Shown in pieces: positions 8,514 through 16,934 of a stretch of 64,000 nt of DNA (positions are counted from its first letter, which is position 1; each line of letters begins with the position of its first letter). The stretch lies in the NCBI RefSeq assembly GCF_003952665.1, contig NZ_CP017946.1, positions 4,669,001 through 4,733,000 on the forward strand. Reading direction: 5' to 3'. The stretch is from Bosea sp. Tri-49. GTDB lineage: Bacteria > Pseudomonadota > Alphaproteobacteria > Rhizobiales > Beijerinckiaceae. Below the pieces are notes generated by a model, which did not search any database, was not told where the DNA came from, and saw only the letters and a program-made list of their open reading frames with translations. The translations under genes were made by a program, and so were the position numbers.

Positions 8514-8597
8514 ATTCGCCTTCCAGCGGGCACCGGCGGGAAAGCGTCATCGACCATCAACTATTATGTCACCTGCGACCGGGTTCCGGCAGGAGCG

Positions 8598-9254
8598 TCA
8601 GCCTGCGCGCAGGAGCAGGTCGACACAGGCTCCGACATAGGAGCGGATCTCGGCCGGTGGCACTGGCGCAACACCAAGCAGGCCGCGGACCTGATGGAAG
8701 CCGCGCAGCATGCCGATGAACTGCTCGGCGAGCCGGTCCGCTTCCGCGCGCGTGAGTGCCCGCGACATGCCATCACCGGATCGTGACCGCTGCTCCAGCA
8801 AGGCCGAGAGCTCCGAGATCATGCGCCCTGCGCCGGTATCGTAGGCGGCCTGTCCCAGCTCGGGAAAGCGCGCGGCCGCCCCGACGATCAGGCGATGCAA
8901 ATCGAGCGAGGCCGGGTGCAGCATCATGGCCAGAGCGTCCTCGCCGAGACGCAGGAGGATGGCCCGCAGATCGCCGGTTTCGCTGCGTGGACGGCGCAAC
9001 GGAATCGTCAGCTTTTCAGTGAGTTCGGTGCAGATTGCCAGGAACAGCGCCTGCTTGTCGGCGAAATGGCTGTAGATGGTCTGTTTGGAGACGCCGGCGC
9101 GCTGGGCGATCTGGTCGAGGCTGGCGCGGTCGAAGCCCTCGGCCAGGAACGTCTCCGAGGCGGCCCGGGTGATCGCGTCATGTTTATCCGGCCGTGATTT
9201 TTCGGCCGGCATCGCTTTTGCTTCTGCAGCGGGGGCGCTAGTGCGTCCGTGCAT
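8598..9254 (-). CDS. TetR/AcrR-family repressor, divergent from RND pump
   Basis: A regulator of up to 218 residues (204 if the second ATG, at residue 15, is used). The N-terminal helix-turn-helix is ITRAASETFLAEGFDRASLDQIAQRAGVSKQTIYSHFADKQALF, a clear TetR DNA-binding domain. The rest is a helical ligand domain resembling AcrR C-terminal regions. It is divergent from the efflux pump genes, and the intergenic region contains an inverted repeat placed inside the pump promoter. The simple reading is that it represses the pump and releases on binding a toxic ligand. The ligand cannot be told from sequence. Confidence 0.9.
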   Translation of the reverse strand: MHGRTSAPAAEAKAMPAEKSRPDKHDAITRAASETFLAEGFDRASLDQIAQRAGVSKQTIYSHFADKQALFLAICTELTEKLTIPLRRPRSETGDLRAILLRLGEDALAMMLHPASLDLHRLIVGAAARFPELGQAAYDTGAGRMISELSALLEQRSRSGDGMSRALTRAEADRLAEQFIGMLRGFHQVRGLLGVAPVPPAEIRSYVGACVDLLLRAG

Positions 9255-9290
9255 TGATCATTCCGTCACGCTTCCGCCCTTAAAGGGTGC

Positions 9291-9319
9291 TTATCAAACT
9301 AGACCGTCCAGTCTAGAAT
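9291..9319 (+). promoter_or_regulatory. efflux-pump promoter with embedded TetR-type operator
   Basis: A -35-like TTATCA (9291-9296) and a -10-like TAGAAT (9314-9319) are spaced by 17 bases. Between and overlapping them is a perfect inverted repeat CTAGAC-N6-GTCTAG at 9299-9316. A repressor on this site would block polymerase directly. The divergent tetR gene begins 45 bases to the left of the -35. The promoter call is by motif only. Confidence 0.7.
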
Positions 9320-9348
9320 ATGTCCGCGGTCCCGGAGCGTCCAGCCTG

Positions 9349-10458
9349 ATGAAGCGTTTTCTCCTCCTTATCCTTGTCGCCGGGCTGGCGGGCGGTGGGT
9401 ACTATGGCTACCGCTACCACTATAAGCCGACCAACCAGCAGGCGCAGGCGCAAGGCGTCGCCAATGCGCCGAACCCCGCAATTCCGGTGGAAGTCGGGAC
9501 GATCGAGCTCGCCACGGTCGCCGAAGAGGTCGAGGCCCTCGGGACGCTCGCAGCCGAAGAATCCGTCGTGATCGCTCCCGAGATCGCCGGCCGCGTCGTC
9601 GCGCTCGGCTTCAAGGAGGGTGAGCGGGTCAGCAAGGACCAGCCGCTGGTCATGCTCGACACCGCCATCCTCGACGCGGAGCTCAAGCAGTCCCAAGCCG
9701 ATATCAGCCTGGCGCGCGACACCTATGACCGCAACCGCTCGCTGGTTCAGCGCGGTGCCGGAACCCAGGTCGCGCTGGAGCAGGCGACGGCGCAGCTCGC
9801 CTCGCAGGAGGCGCGCCTGCAGCTCGCCCAGGCAAAGCTCGCGCTGGCGACGATCAAGGCGCCGTTCAACGGCGTGGTCGGCCTGCGCGCCGTCGGCGTC
9901 GGCGACTATGTCTCGATCGGCAAGCAGCTGATCACGCTGACCAGTATCGATCCGATCAAAGTCGATTTCCGCGTGCCGGAGATCTACCTGACCCAGCTCA
10001 AGGTCGGCCAGCCGATCCAGCTCAAGGTCGATGCGGTGCCCGATCGGCCCTTTGCCGGCAAGATCTTCGCGATCGACCCGGTCGTCGATGTCAATGGCCG
10101 GGCGGTAAAGCTGCGCGCCCTCGTGCCCAATGCCGATCTCGTTCTGAAGCCCGGCCTGTTCGCCCGCGTGACGATCATGGTCGACAAGCGTGAAAACGCG
10201 CTGGTCGTGCCGGAAACCGCGGTGGTGCCGGACGGTCTCGGCAAGACAGTCTTCATCATCGAGAACGGCAAGGCCAAGCGCGTGCCGGTCGAACTCGGCA
10301 AGCGCCTGACAGGCAAGGTCGAGGTGGTCAAGGGGCTCAAAGCCGGCATGCAGATCGTCACCGCCGGGCAGATGCGCCTGCGCGAGGGCGCGACCGTCCT
10401 GATCAAGGAGAAAGCTGCGGTCCAGACCAGCTCGCTGCCGGGCGCCGTGCAGCGATGA
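9349..10458 (+). CDS. RND efflux pump periplasmic adaptor (membrane fusion protein)
   Basis: A 369-residue adaptor starting MKRFLLLILVAGLAGGG, with an N-terminal signal anchor followed by a lipoyl half (VVIAPEIAGRVVALGFKEGERV), a coiled coil (about residues 105-165, ISLARDTYDRNRSLVQRGAG onward) and beta-barrel domains (TLTSIDPIKVDFRVPEIYLTQL). It links an inner-membrane RND transporter to an outer-membrane channel. A GGAG motif lies 11 bases before the ATG. The stop overlaps the transporter start as ATGA. No outer-membrane factor gene is adjacent, so a TolC-like partner must be encoded elsewhere. Confidence 0.94.
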   Translation: MKRFLLLILVAGLAGGGYYGYRYHYKPTNQQAQAQGVANAPNPAIPVEVGTIELATVAEEVEALGTLAAEESVVIAPEIAGRVVALGFKEGERVSKDQPLVMLDTAILDAELKQSQADISLARDTYDRNRSLVQRGAGTQVALEQATAQLASQEARLQLAQAKLALATIKAPFNGVVGLRAVGVGDYVSIGKQLITLTSIDPIKVDFRVPEIYLTQLKVGQPIQLKVDAVPDRPFAGKIFAIDPVVDVNGRAVKLRALVPNADLVLKPGLFARVTIMVDKRENALVVPETAVVPDGLGKTVFIIENGKAKRVPVELGKRLTGKVEVVKGLKAGMQIVTAGQMRLREGATVLIKEKAAVQTSSLPGAVQR

Positions 10459-13400
10459 GCCTGTTCGAGCTCTTCGTCCGCCGGCCGGTCCTCTCGACCG
10501 TCCTGAGCCTGCTCGTCATCCTGATCGGCTTTGTCTCCTATACGCGCCTGACGGTGCGCGAATATCCGAACATCGACGAGCCGATCGTCTCGGTGCAGAC
10601 GGTCTATCGCGGCGCCAGCGCCGAGATCATCGAGACACAGGTCACGCAGATCCTGGAGAACTCGATCGCCGGCATCGAAGGCATCGAGATCATCAACTCG
10701 ACCAGCCGGCAGGAGCGCAGCCAGATTTCGGTGCGCTTCCGGCCGGACGTCGATCCCGACGTTGCAGCCTCCGACGTGCGCGACCGTGTCAGCCGCGTGC
10801 GCGGCCGCATGCCCGACGAGATCGACGAGCCGATCATCGCCAAGGTCGAGGCCGATGCCCAGCCGGTGATGTATCTGTCGCTGACCAGCTCGCGGCATTC
10901 GCCGCTGGAGCTGACTGACTTCGCCGACCGCTTCATCGCCGACCGTGTCCAGAACATCACCGGCGTCGCCGAGGTCCGCATTCTCGGCCAACGCCAATAC
11001 GCCATGCGGATCTGGCTCGATCGCGCGAGGCTCGCTGCCTACAACATCACCGTCCAGGAGATCGAGGCGGCGCTGCGAGCGCAGAACGTCGAGATTCCCT
11101 CTGGCCGGATCGAGAGCGACAGCCGCGAATTCACTGTGCTCTCGCAGACCAGCCTGAACACGCCCGAGCAGTTCCGCGAGATCACGGTCAAGGACGCCAA
11201 CGGCTTCCCGGTCAAGCTGCGCGACATCGCCAAGGTCGAGCTCGGTGCCCGCGAGGAGCGCAACGCGGCCTGGTTCGGCGGCCAGCCTTCGGTGACGATC
11301 GGCATCGTCAAGCAGGCGACGGCCAATCCGCTCGACGTCTCCTCGGGCGTCGTCGCAGCGCTGCCGGGCATCCGCGAGGATCTGCCCGACGGCATGTCGA
11401 TCGCGACCTCCTACGATACCTCGATCTTCATCGATCGCTCGATCAAGGCGGTCTACACCACGATCGGCGAGGCGGTCGTCCTCGTCGTGCTGATCATCTT
11501 CCTGTTCCTGCGCTCGCTGCGCGCGACGCTGATCCCGCTCGTAACGATTCCGGTTTCGCTGATCGGCGCCTTCGCGCTGATGTATGCGCTCGGCTTCACC
11601 GTGAACACGCTGACGCTGCTCTCGATGGTGCTCGCCATCGGCCTCGTCGTCGACGATGCCATCGTCGTGCTCGAGAACGTCCACCGCCATATAGAAGACG
11701 GGGTCGAGCCGACCAAGGCGGCAATCAAGGGCATCAACGAGATCGCCTTCGCGGTGGTCGCGATGACGCTGACGCTGGTCGCGGTCTATGCGCCGATGGC
11801 GTTTTCGACCGGACGGACGGGCAAGCTCTTCGTCGAGTTCGCGCTGACGCTGGCCGGCGCGGTGCTGGTTTCGGGTTTTGTCGCGCTGACGCTGACGCCG
11901 ATGATGTGCGCCAAGCTGCTGAAGCACCACGACAAGCACAACTGGCTCTACAACATCCTGGAGCGCTTCTTCGAGGCACTGTCCAGTGGCTATCGCCGCT
12001 CGCTGCGCTTTGCGCTGTCGGTCAGGCCGGTGGTCGTGCTGCTGGCGCTGCTGGTCGCCGGCGGCAGCTATTTCTTCTTTACCAATCTGCGCTCCGAGCT
12101 CGCACCGGTCGAGGATCGCGGCACGATCACCGCAATCGGCGTGGCGCCGGAAGGCGCCACCATGGCCTTCACTGCCGACTATGCCCGGCGTGTCGAGGAC
12201 TATTTCAGCAAGATCCAGGAGGTCGACAGCTATCTCGTCATCGTCGGCTTCCCGGATGTGACGCGGGCGATCGCCTTTGCACGCCTGAAGCCCTGGGAAG
12301 AGCGCCACCGCAAGCAGCAGGACCTCGTCGCCGAGATCAACAAAGGGCTGTCGCAGATCCCTGGCATCCGCCTGTTCGCGACCAATCCGCCCTCGCTCGG
12401 CCAGGGCGGCGCCAACAGCAAGCCGGTCGAGTTCGTGCTGCGGTCTTCGGACCCTTACGTCACCATCAAGGAAAACGTCGACCGGCTGATCGCCGAGGTG
12501 CAGGGCAATCCGGCGCTGACCAATATCGAGACCAACCTCATCCTCGACAAGCCGCAGATCAAGGTCTCGATCGACCGGCAGCGCGCCTCCGATCTCGGCG
12601 TCGGTGTCGACGTGATCGGCCGCACCATGGAGACCCTGCTCGGCGGGCGCCAGGTCACCCGCTTCAACATGAACGGCGAGCAATACGACGTCATGTTGCA
12701 GGTCGCCGGCGCGGAGCGCAGCACGCCGCAGGCGCTGCAGTCGATCTATCTGATGGGCCGCGGCGGCCAGGCGGTGCAGCTCTCCAGCCTCGTCCAGATC
12801 GAGGAGAACGTCGCGCCCAAGGAGCTGATCCGCTTCAACCAGCTGCGCTCGGCGACGATTACGGCCGTGCCCGGGGCAGGCTATTCGCTTGGCGATGCGC
12901 TTGCTGTGCTCGAGCAGGGTGCCGCGAAGGTGCTGCCGGCCTCGTTCCAGACCGACTATTCCGGCCAGAGCCGCGAGTTCAAGCAGTCGGGATCCTCGAT
13001 CCTGCTCGTCTTCCTGCTGGCGCTCGGCTTCATCTATCTGGTGCTGGCGGCGCAGTTCGAGAGCTTCGTCGACCCCGTCGTGATCATGGTCTCGGTGCCG
13101 CTCTCGCTCACGGGTGCGCTCGCCGCCCTCTATTTCTCCGGCGGCACGCTCAACGTCTACAGCCAGATCGGCCTGATCACCCTGGTCGGCCTGATTACCA
13201 AGCACGGCATCCTGATCCTCGAATTCACCAACCAGCTGCGCGAGGAGGGGCATGAGATGATCGACGCCCTCGTCGATGCGGCGGAACTGCGCCTGCGGCC
13301 GATCCTGATGACGACAGGTGCGATGGTGCTGGGCGCCGTGCCGCTGGCGCTGGCGGAAGGGGCTGGCGCCGAGAGCCGCTCGCAGATCGGCTGGGTGATT

Positions 13401-13529
13401 GTCGGCGGCATGACCTTCGGCACGCTGCTCACGCTCTATGTCGTGCCGGTCGCCTACAGCTACATGGCACGGACCAAGCATGGCTCGCGCCATGCCTCGG
13501 CCGAGGCACATCCGCAGCCGGCGGAATGA
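10455..13529 (+). CDS. RND family multidrug efflux transporter (HAE1 type)
   Basis: A 1024-residue inner-membrane proton/drug antiporter. N-terminal MSLFELFVRRPVLSTVLSLLVILIGF is the first transmembrane helix, followed by the duplicated porter-domain and membrane-domain halves of the AcrB fold. The proton-relay aspartates of helix 4 are present in GLVVDDAIVVLENVHRHIEDG, a hallmark of the hydrophobe/amphiphile efflux subfamily; the second half shows the equivalent helix-10 region (TLVGLITKHGILILEFTNQLREEG). Length is normal for the family (1020-1050). It is translationally coupled to its adaptor. Substrate is unknown. Confidence 0.95.
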   Translation: MSLFELFVRRPVLSTVLSLLVILIGFVSYTRLTVREYPNIDEPIVSVQTVYRGASAEIIETQVTQILENSIAGIEGIEIINSTSRQERSQISVRFRPDVDPDVAASDVRDRVSRVRGRMPDEIDEPIIAKVEADAQPVMYLSLTSSRHSPLELTDFADRFIADRVQNITGVAEVRILGQRQYAMRIWLDRARLAAYNITVQEIEAALRAQNVEIPSGRIESDSREFTVLSQTSLNTPEQFREITVKDANGFPVKLRDIAKVELGAREERNAAWFGGQPSVTIGIVKQATANPLDVSSGVVAALPGIREDLPDGMSIATSYDTSIFIDRSIKAVYTTIGEAVVLVVLIIFLFLRSLRATLIPLVTIPVSLIGAFALMYALGFTVNTLTLLSMVLAIGLVVDDAIVVLENVHRHIEDGVEPTKAAIKGINEIAFAVVAMTLTLVAVYAPMAFSTGRTGKLFVEFALTLAGAVLVSGFVALTLTPMMCAKLLKHHDKHNWLYNILERFFEALSSGYRRSLRFALSVRPVVVLLALLVAGGSYFFFTNLRSELAPVEDRGTITAIGVAPEGATMAFTADYARRVEDYFSKIQEVDSYLVIVGFPDVTRAIAFARLKPWEERHRKQQDLVAEINKGLSQIPGIRLFATNPPSLGQGGANSKPVEFVLRSSDPYVTIKENVDRLIAEVQGNPALTNIETNLILDKPQIKVSIDRQRASDLGVGVDVIGRTMETLLGGRQVTRFNMNGEQYDVMLQVAGAERSTPQALQSIYLMGRGGQAVQLSSLVQIEENVAPKELIRFNQLRSATITAVPGAGYSLGDALAVLEQGAAKVLPASFQTDYSGQSREFKQSGSSILLVFLLALGFIYLVLAAQFESFVDPVVIMVSVPLSLTGALAALYFSGGTLNVYSQIGLITLVGLITKHGILILEFTNQLREEGHEMIDALVDAAELRLRPILMTTGAMVLGAVPLALAEGAGAESRSQIGWVIVGGMTFGTLLTLYVVPVAYSYMARTKHGSRHASAEAHPQPAE

Positions 13530-13587
13530 TCGGCTGTCCGGGTAGAGGATATCCGGATAGCCTATAGCGGAAACGTCTATTCGCTTT

Positions 13588-13622
13588 CGCCGCCGCCCGA
13601 GGCTAACCGTCCGGCGGCGGCG
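13588..13622 (+). terminator. GC-rich hairpin after the first RND operon
   Basis: A perfect 10-bp stem CGCCGCCGCC / GGCGGCGGCG with a 15-base loop follows the transporter stop. There is no run of T after it, so it is not a textbook intrinsic terminator. It may aid Rho-dependent termination or protect the 3' end. It separates the pump operon from the next gene, an unrelated binding protein. Confidence 0.45.
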
Positions 13623-13675
13623 CCCAATGAGCAAGAACTCAGGCTGCCGCCCGTGACACGAACGGGAGGAACGGC

Positions 13676-14665
13676 ATGAGGACTGGCACCAGATTCTGGC
13701 TGAGGGCGGCGGCTGCCGCCTGCATGGCGAGCGCGGCTTCGATCGCGCAGGCGCAGAACTTCCCGAGCAAGCCGGTCACCATGCTGATCCCGTTCGCGGC
13801 GGGCGGGCCGACCGATGTCGTCGGGCGCCTGGTCGGCGAGCATATGAGCCGCACGCTCGGCCAGCCGGTGATCATCGAGAACGCGGTCGGCGCCGCCGGT
13901 ACGCTCGCCGGGCAGCGCCTGATGGGCTCGCCTGCCGACGGCCATGTCATCCTGATCGGCCATACCGGCACGCATGCCGCAGCCGTCTCGCTCAATCCGA
14001 ACCTGAAATACCGCCCGGTCGAGGATTTCGCCCCGGTCGGGCTGGTCAACACCAACCCGATTTTCTTGACCGTACGCAAGACCCACCCGAGCGGTACGCT
14101 CGCTGAGTTCGTCACCTGGGTGAAGGCCAATGAGAAAGCCGCGAGCAACGCCCATGCCGGTGTCGGCTCGGTCAGCCATACCACCTGCCTGCTGTTCAAT
14201 ACCGTGGTCGGGGTCAAGCCGAACGGCGTGCCCTATCGCGGTACCGGCCCGGCGATGAACGACCTCGTCGCCGGGCAGGTCGACTATCTCTGCGACCAGG
14301 CGGTGAACGTCGCGCCGCAGCACCGCGCCGGCACGATCAAGACGCTTGCAGTCGCATCGACCGCTCGCGCCACGGCGCTGCCGGACGTGCCGACCAGCAC
14401 GGAAGGTGGCGTTCCCGATTTCAAGGTCGAGGTCTGGAACGCGATGTTCGCGCCGAAGGACACGCCGGCGGCGGTGGTCGCCAAGCTGAACCAGGCGCTG
14501 AAGGCGGCGCTCGCCGACGTGACGGTGAAGGCGAAACTCAACGAGCTCGGAGCGGAAATCCCTTCGGCCGAGCTGCAGGAACCGGCCGGTTTGCGCGCCT
14601 TCGTCGGAGCCGAGATCGAGCGCTGGGCACCGATCATCAAGGCGAGCGGCGTCAAGATCGAGTGA
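13676..14665 (+). CDS. Bug-family (TctC) extracytoplasmic solute-binding protein, orphan
   Basis: A 329-residue periplasmic binding protein of the Bug/TctC family. There is a signal peptide (cleavage after SIAQAQ) and the characteristic opening NFPSKPVTMLIPFAAGGPTDVVGRLVGEHMSR. Bug proteins bind carboxylates, amino acids or small aromatics; ligand identity is not predictable here. A strong GGGAGG lies six bases before the ATG. No TctA/TctB permease genes are adjacent, so it is an orphan like most Bug proteins in genomes rich in them. It converges on pbpC with a three-base gap. Confidence 0.93.
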   Translation: MRTGTRFWLRAAAAACMASAASIAQAQNFPSKPVTMLIPFAAGGPTDVVGRLVGEHMSRTLGQPVIIENAVGAAGTLAGQRLMGSPADGHVILIGHTGTHAAAVSLNPNLKYRPVEDFAPVGLVNTNPIFLTVRKTHPSGTLAEFVTWVKANEKAASNAHAGVGSVSHTTCLLFNTVVGVKPNGVPYRGTGPAMNDLVAGQVDYLCDQAVNVAPQHRAGTIKTLAVASTARATALPDVPTSTEGGVPDFKVEVWNAMFAPKDTPAAVVAKLNQALKAALADVTVKAKLNELGAEIPSAELQEPAGLRAFVGAEIERWAPIIKASGVKIE

Positions 14666-14668
14666 GAG

Positions 14669-16930
14669 CTACTGCAGCCTGACCGAGACGCTCTCGCTGG
14701 CACCGGCGGCGTCGATCACCGAAATCCGCATGAAGCCCTTGCCGGGCGGTTGCCAGGCGGTCTCACGGCGCTTCACCGCCGCCATCACCGGCGCGCCGTC
14801 GACCAGCCAGGTGAAGGGCGCGACGCCGCCGGAGACCTTGAGGTTGAGCTGAGGGCTGCCATCGACCGTCGAGGCGGCGAGGTCGATCTTGGCTCCTTCA
14901 GGAGGGAAGGCGAGTTTCAGGCTGGGGTTTGCCAGCGCGGCGACCGTCTTCGGCACGTCCTGGCGCAGATGGCGGAGCGGCGGCGGCAGCGTTGCGCTGC
15001 TAGCGGCGATCGTGCCCGGCGGCTGCACGAACGGCCGGGGATCGAGGCCGACGCGGGCGAAGGCGTCGAACAGGATCGGTGCTGCGACCACCCGCCCGAC
15101 CAGGCCCGGCACCGCACCATTGTCGGCGCGGCCGACCCAGACGCCGATCGTATGCTTGCGGTCGAAGCCGACGGCCCAGGCGTCGCGATAGCCGTAGGAG
15201 GTGCCGGTCTTGTAGGCGATCCGGCCGGGCGGGGCGTTGAGCGGCGGCGGCGCGCCGAGCAAGGTATCGGCGACATACCAGGCGGCGACCGGCTCGACGA
15301 GGCGCAAAGGCGGCTCGGCTGCGCCGCTCGCCGGCTTCACATGCAGCGGCACGACCTCGCCGCCACGGGCGAGCCCGACATAGAGCCGGGTCAGGTCGGA
15401 GAGCGTGATGCCGAGACCGCCGAGGCCGATGGCGAGGCCTGGCGCGCCGCCGTCCCTGGGCATGGCGATCGCCGCGCCGGCATCCTTCAAGCGCGACAGG
15501 AAGCGCTGCGGACCGACGGCCGAAAGCAGTTCCACCGCCGGCAGATTGAGCGAGAGCTGCAGCGCCTTGCGGGCGCTGACCATGCCCTGGAAGCCGAGGT
15601 CGAAATTCTCGGGGACATAGAGGCCGTAACGGGTCGGCCGATCCTCCAGCATCGTCTCGGGATGGGCGAGGCCGTTGTCGAAGGCAAGCGCGTAGATGAA
15701 GGGCTTCAGCGTCGAGCCGGGCGAGCGCAGCGCCTGCGTCAGGTCGAGCGAGCCGGCGCGCCCGGCGTCGAAATAGTCGACGCCGCCGACCGAGGCGCGG
15801 ATCTCGCCGGTCTCGTTGTCGGCGACGAGGATCGCGATCGAGAGTTGCGGCCCCTGGCCGATGGCGCGCTCGCGGGCGAGCTGCTCCAGGCTCGCCTGCC
15901 AGCGCGCATCGATGGTCAGGCGCTGGCTGCGTTGTTCGGGAACCTCGGCGACGACCTGCTCGGCTGTGTGCGGCGCGAGGCTGGGGAAGGGCTTGCGCGC
16001 CGTCGGCACCGGCTCGTCGCGGGCGGCGGCGACCTCGTCCGGTGTTGCAAGCCCAGCGGCTTCGACGCGGGCAAGCACGCGCTCGCGAGCCTTGCGTGCG
16101 ATTTCCGGGAAACGGTCGGGCCGGCGCGTCTCGGGCGATTGCGGCAGGGCGACCAGCAGCGCCGCCTCGGCGGTCGAGAGCCGCTTCGGCTCCTTGCCGA
16201 AATAGGCGAAGCTCGCGGCTCGCACGCCTTCGAGATTGCCGCCGAAGGGGGCGAGGGTGAGATAGAGGTCGAGAATCTCGGTCTTGCTGAAGCGCCGTTC
16301 GAGCTCGATCGCGCGCACCGCCTGTCTGAGCTTGGCCGAGAGCGAGCGCTCCTGGCGCGGTTCGAGCAGGCGGGCGACCTGCATGGTCAGCGTCGAGCCG
16401 CCGGAGACAATGCGGCCGCTCGCCAGCATCTGCCCCGCGGCCCGCAAAGTGCCGAGCGGATCGATGCCGGCATGGTCGTCGAAGCGCTTGTCCTCGAAGG
16501 CCTTGAGCATCGCGAGGTAGCGCGGATCGACGTCATCAGCACCGACCGGCAGCTTCCAGCGCCCGTCCGCGGTGACGAAGGGGCGCAACAGCTTGCCCTC
16601 GCGGTCGAGCACCACGGTCGAACGGTCGCGCGCGGCGGCGAAGTCGAGCGGGGGAAGGGTCGAGGCGTACCAGAAGAGGGAGGCGGTAGTCGCTGCGATC
16701 AAGGCGGCGGCACCTATGCCGGCATAGGCGAGCCGGCGATGCCAGGCGCGCCTTCCTTCTCCCCTTGAGGGAGAAGGTGTCTGCGAAGCAGACGGATGAG
16801 GGCCGTTCGACTGGGTGAGGCCGTTATTGGCTTGCGCCTCACTTCCCTCATCCGTCAGCACTTCGCGCTGCCACCTTCTCCCCCAAGGGGAGAAGGAAGA
16901 GGCGTCCCGCTTGTCCGGCCGCGCTTTCAC
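14669..16930 (-). CDS. pbpC: penicillin-binding protein 1C, bifunctional glycan polymerase/transpeptidase-like
   Basis: A 753-residue bitopic protein starting with GTG. A transmembrane helix at about residues 67-90 is followed by the GT51 glycosyltransferase (catalytic EDKRFDDHAG, E146; GGSTLTMQ), then the penicillin-binding domain (SxxK at S406-K409, SLN at 460-462, KTGT at 574-577) and a C-terminal BiPBP domain ending EPSVRLQ-like. The catalytic residues are all present. It follows the alpha-2-macroglobulin gene by four bases, the classic pbpC-yfhM pairing of a peptidoglycan repair enzyme with a protease trap. Residues about 11-60 are encoded by a palindromic repeat (see the repeat entry), with no other start codon available between the repeat and the membrane helix. 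Confidence 0.95.
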   Translation of the reverse strand: MKARPDKRDASSFSPWGRRWQREVLTDEGSEAQANNGLTQSNGPHPSASQTPSPSRGEGRRAWHRRLAYAGIGAAALIAATTASLFWYASTLPPLDFAAARDRSTVVLDREGKLLRPFVTADGRWKLPVGADDVDPRYLAMLKAFEDKRFDDHAGIDPLGTLRAAGQMLASGRIVSGGSTLTMQVARLLEPRQERSLSAKLRQAVRAIELERRFSKTEILDLYLTLAPFGGNLEGVRAASFAYFGKEPKRLSTAEAALLVALPQSPETRRPDRFPEIARKARERVLARVEAAGLATPDEVAAARDEPVPTARKPFPSLAPHTAEQVVAEVPEQRSQRLTIDARWQASLEQLARERAIGQGPQLSIAILVADNETGEIRASVGGVDYFDAGRAGSLDLTQALRSPGSTLKPFIYALAFDNGLAHPETMLEDRPTRYGLYVPENFDLGFQGMVSARKALQLSLNLPAVELLSAVGPQRFLSRLKDAGAAIAMPRDGGAPGLAIGLGGLGITLSDLTRLYVGLARGGEVVPLHVKPASGAAEPPLRLVEPVAAWYVADTLLGAPPPLNAPPGRIAYKTGTSYGYRDAWAVGFDRKHTIGVWVGRADNGAVPGLVGRVVAAPILFDAFARVGLDPRPFVQPPGTIAASSATLPPPLRHLRQDVPKTVAALANPSLKLAFPPEGAKIDLAASTVDGSPQLNLKVSGGVAPFTWLVDGAPVMAAVKRRETAWQPPGKGFMRISVIDAAGASESVSVRLQ
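16751..16898. repeat. CCTTCTCCC-type palindromic element inside the pbpC reading frame
   Basis: A roughly 148-bp inverted structure. The outer ends are hairpins of the form CCTTCTCCCC...GGGGAGAAGG and the inner arms are CGGATGAGGG and CCCTCATCCG, flanking a central stem GTGAGGCCGTTATTG...GCCTCAC. The same end hairpin occurs alone at 59944-59968. Here the element is wholly within the open frame of pbpC and would be translated as the low-complexity N-terminal tail. Such elements are normally intergenic. Confidence 0.85.
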
Positions 16931-16934
16931 GAGG

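Noticed and set aside
8566..8572. ATGTCAC as a second Pho half-site near phnC
   Set aside because: No partner 7-mer at the required spacing, and the orientation is opposite to phnC.
9984..13634. 1216-codon minus-strand open frame
   Set aside because: It lies antisense to the RND transporter and its composition (His/Arg/Asp-rich, no motifs) is that of a GC-skew shadow.
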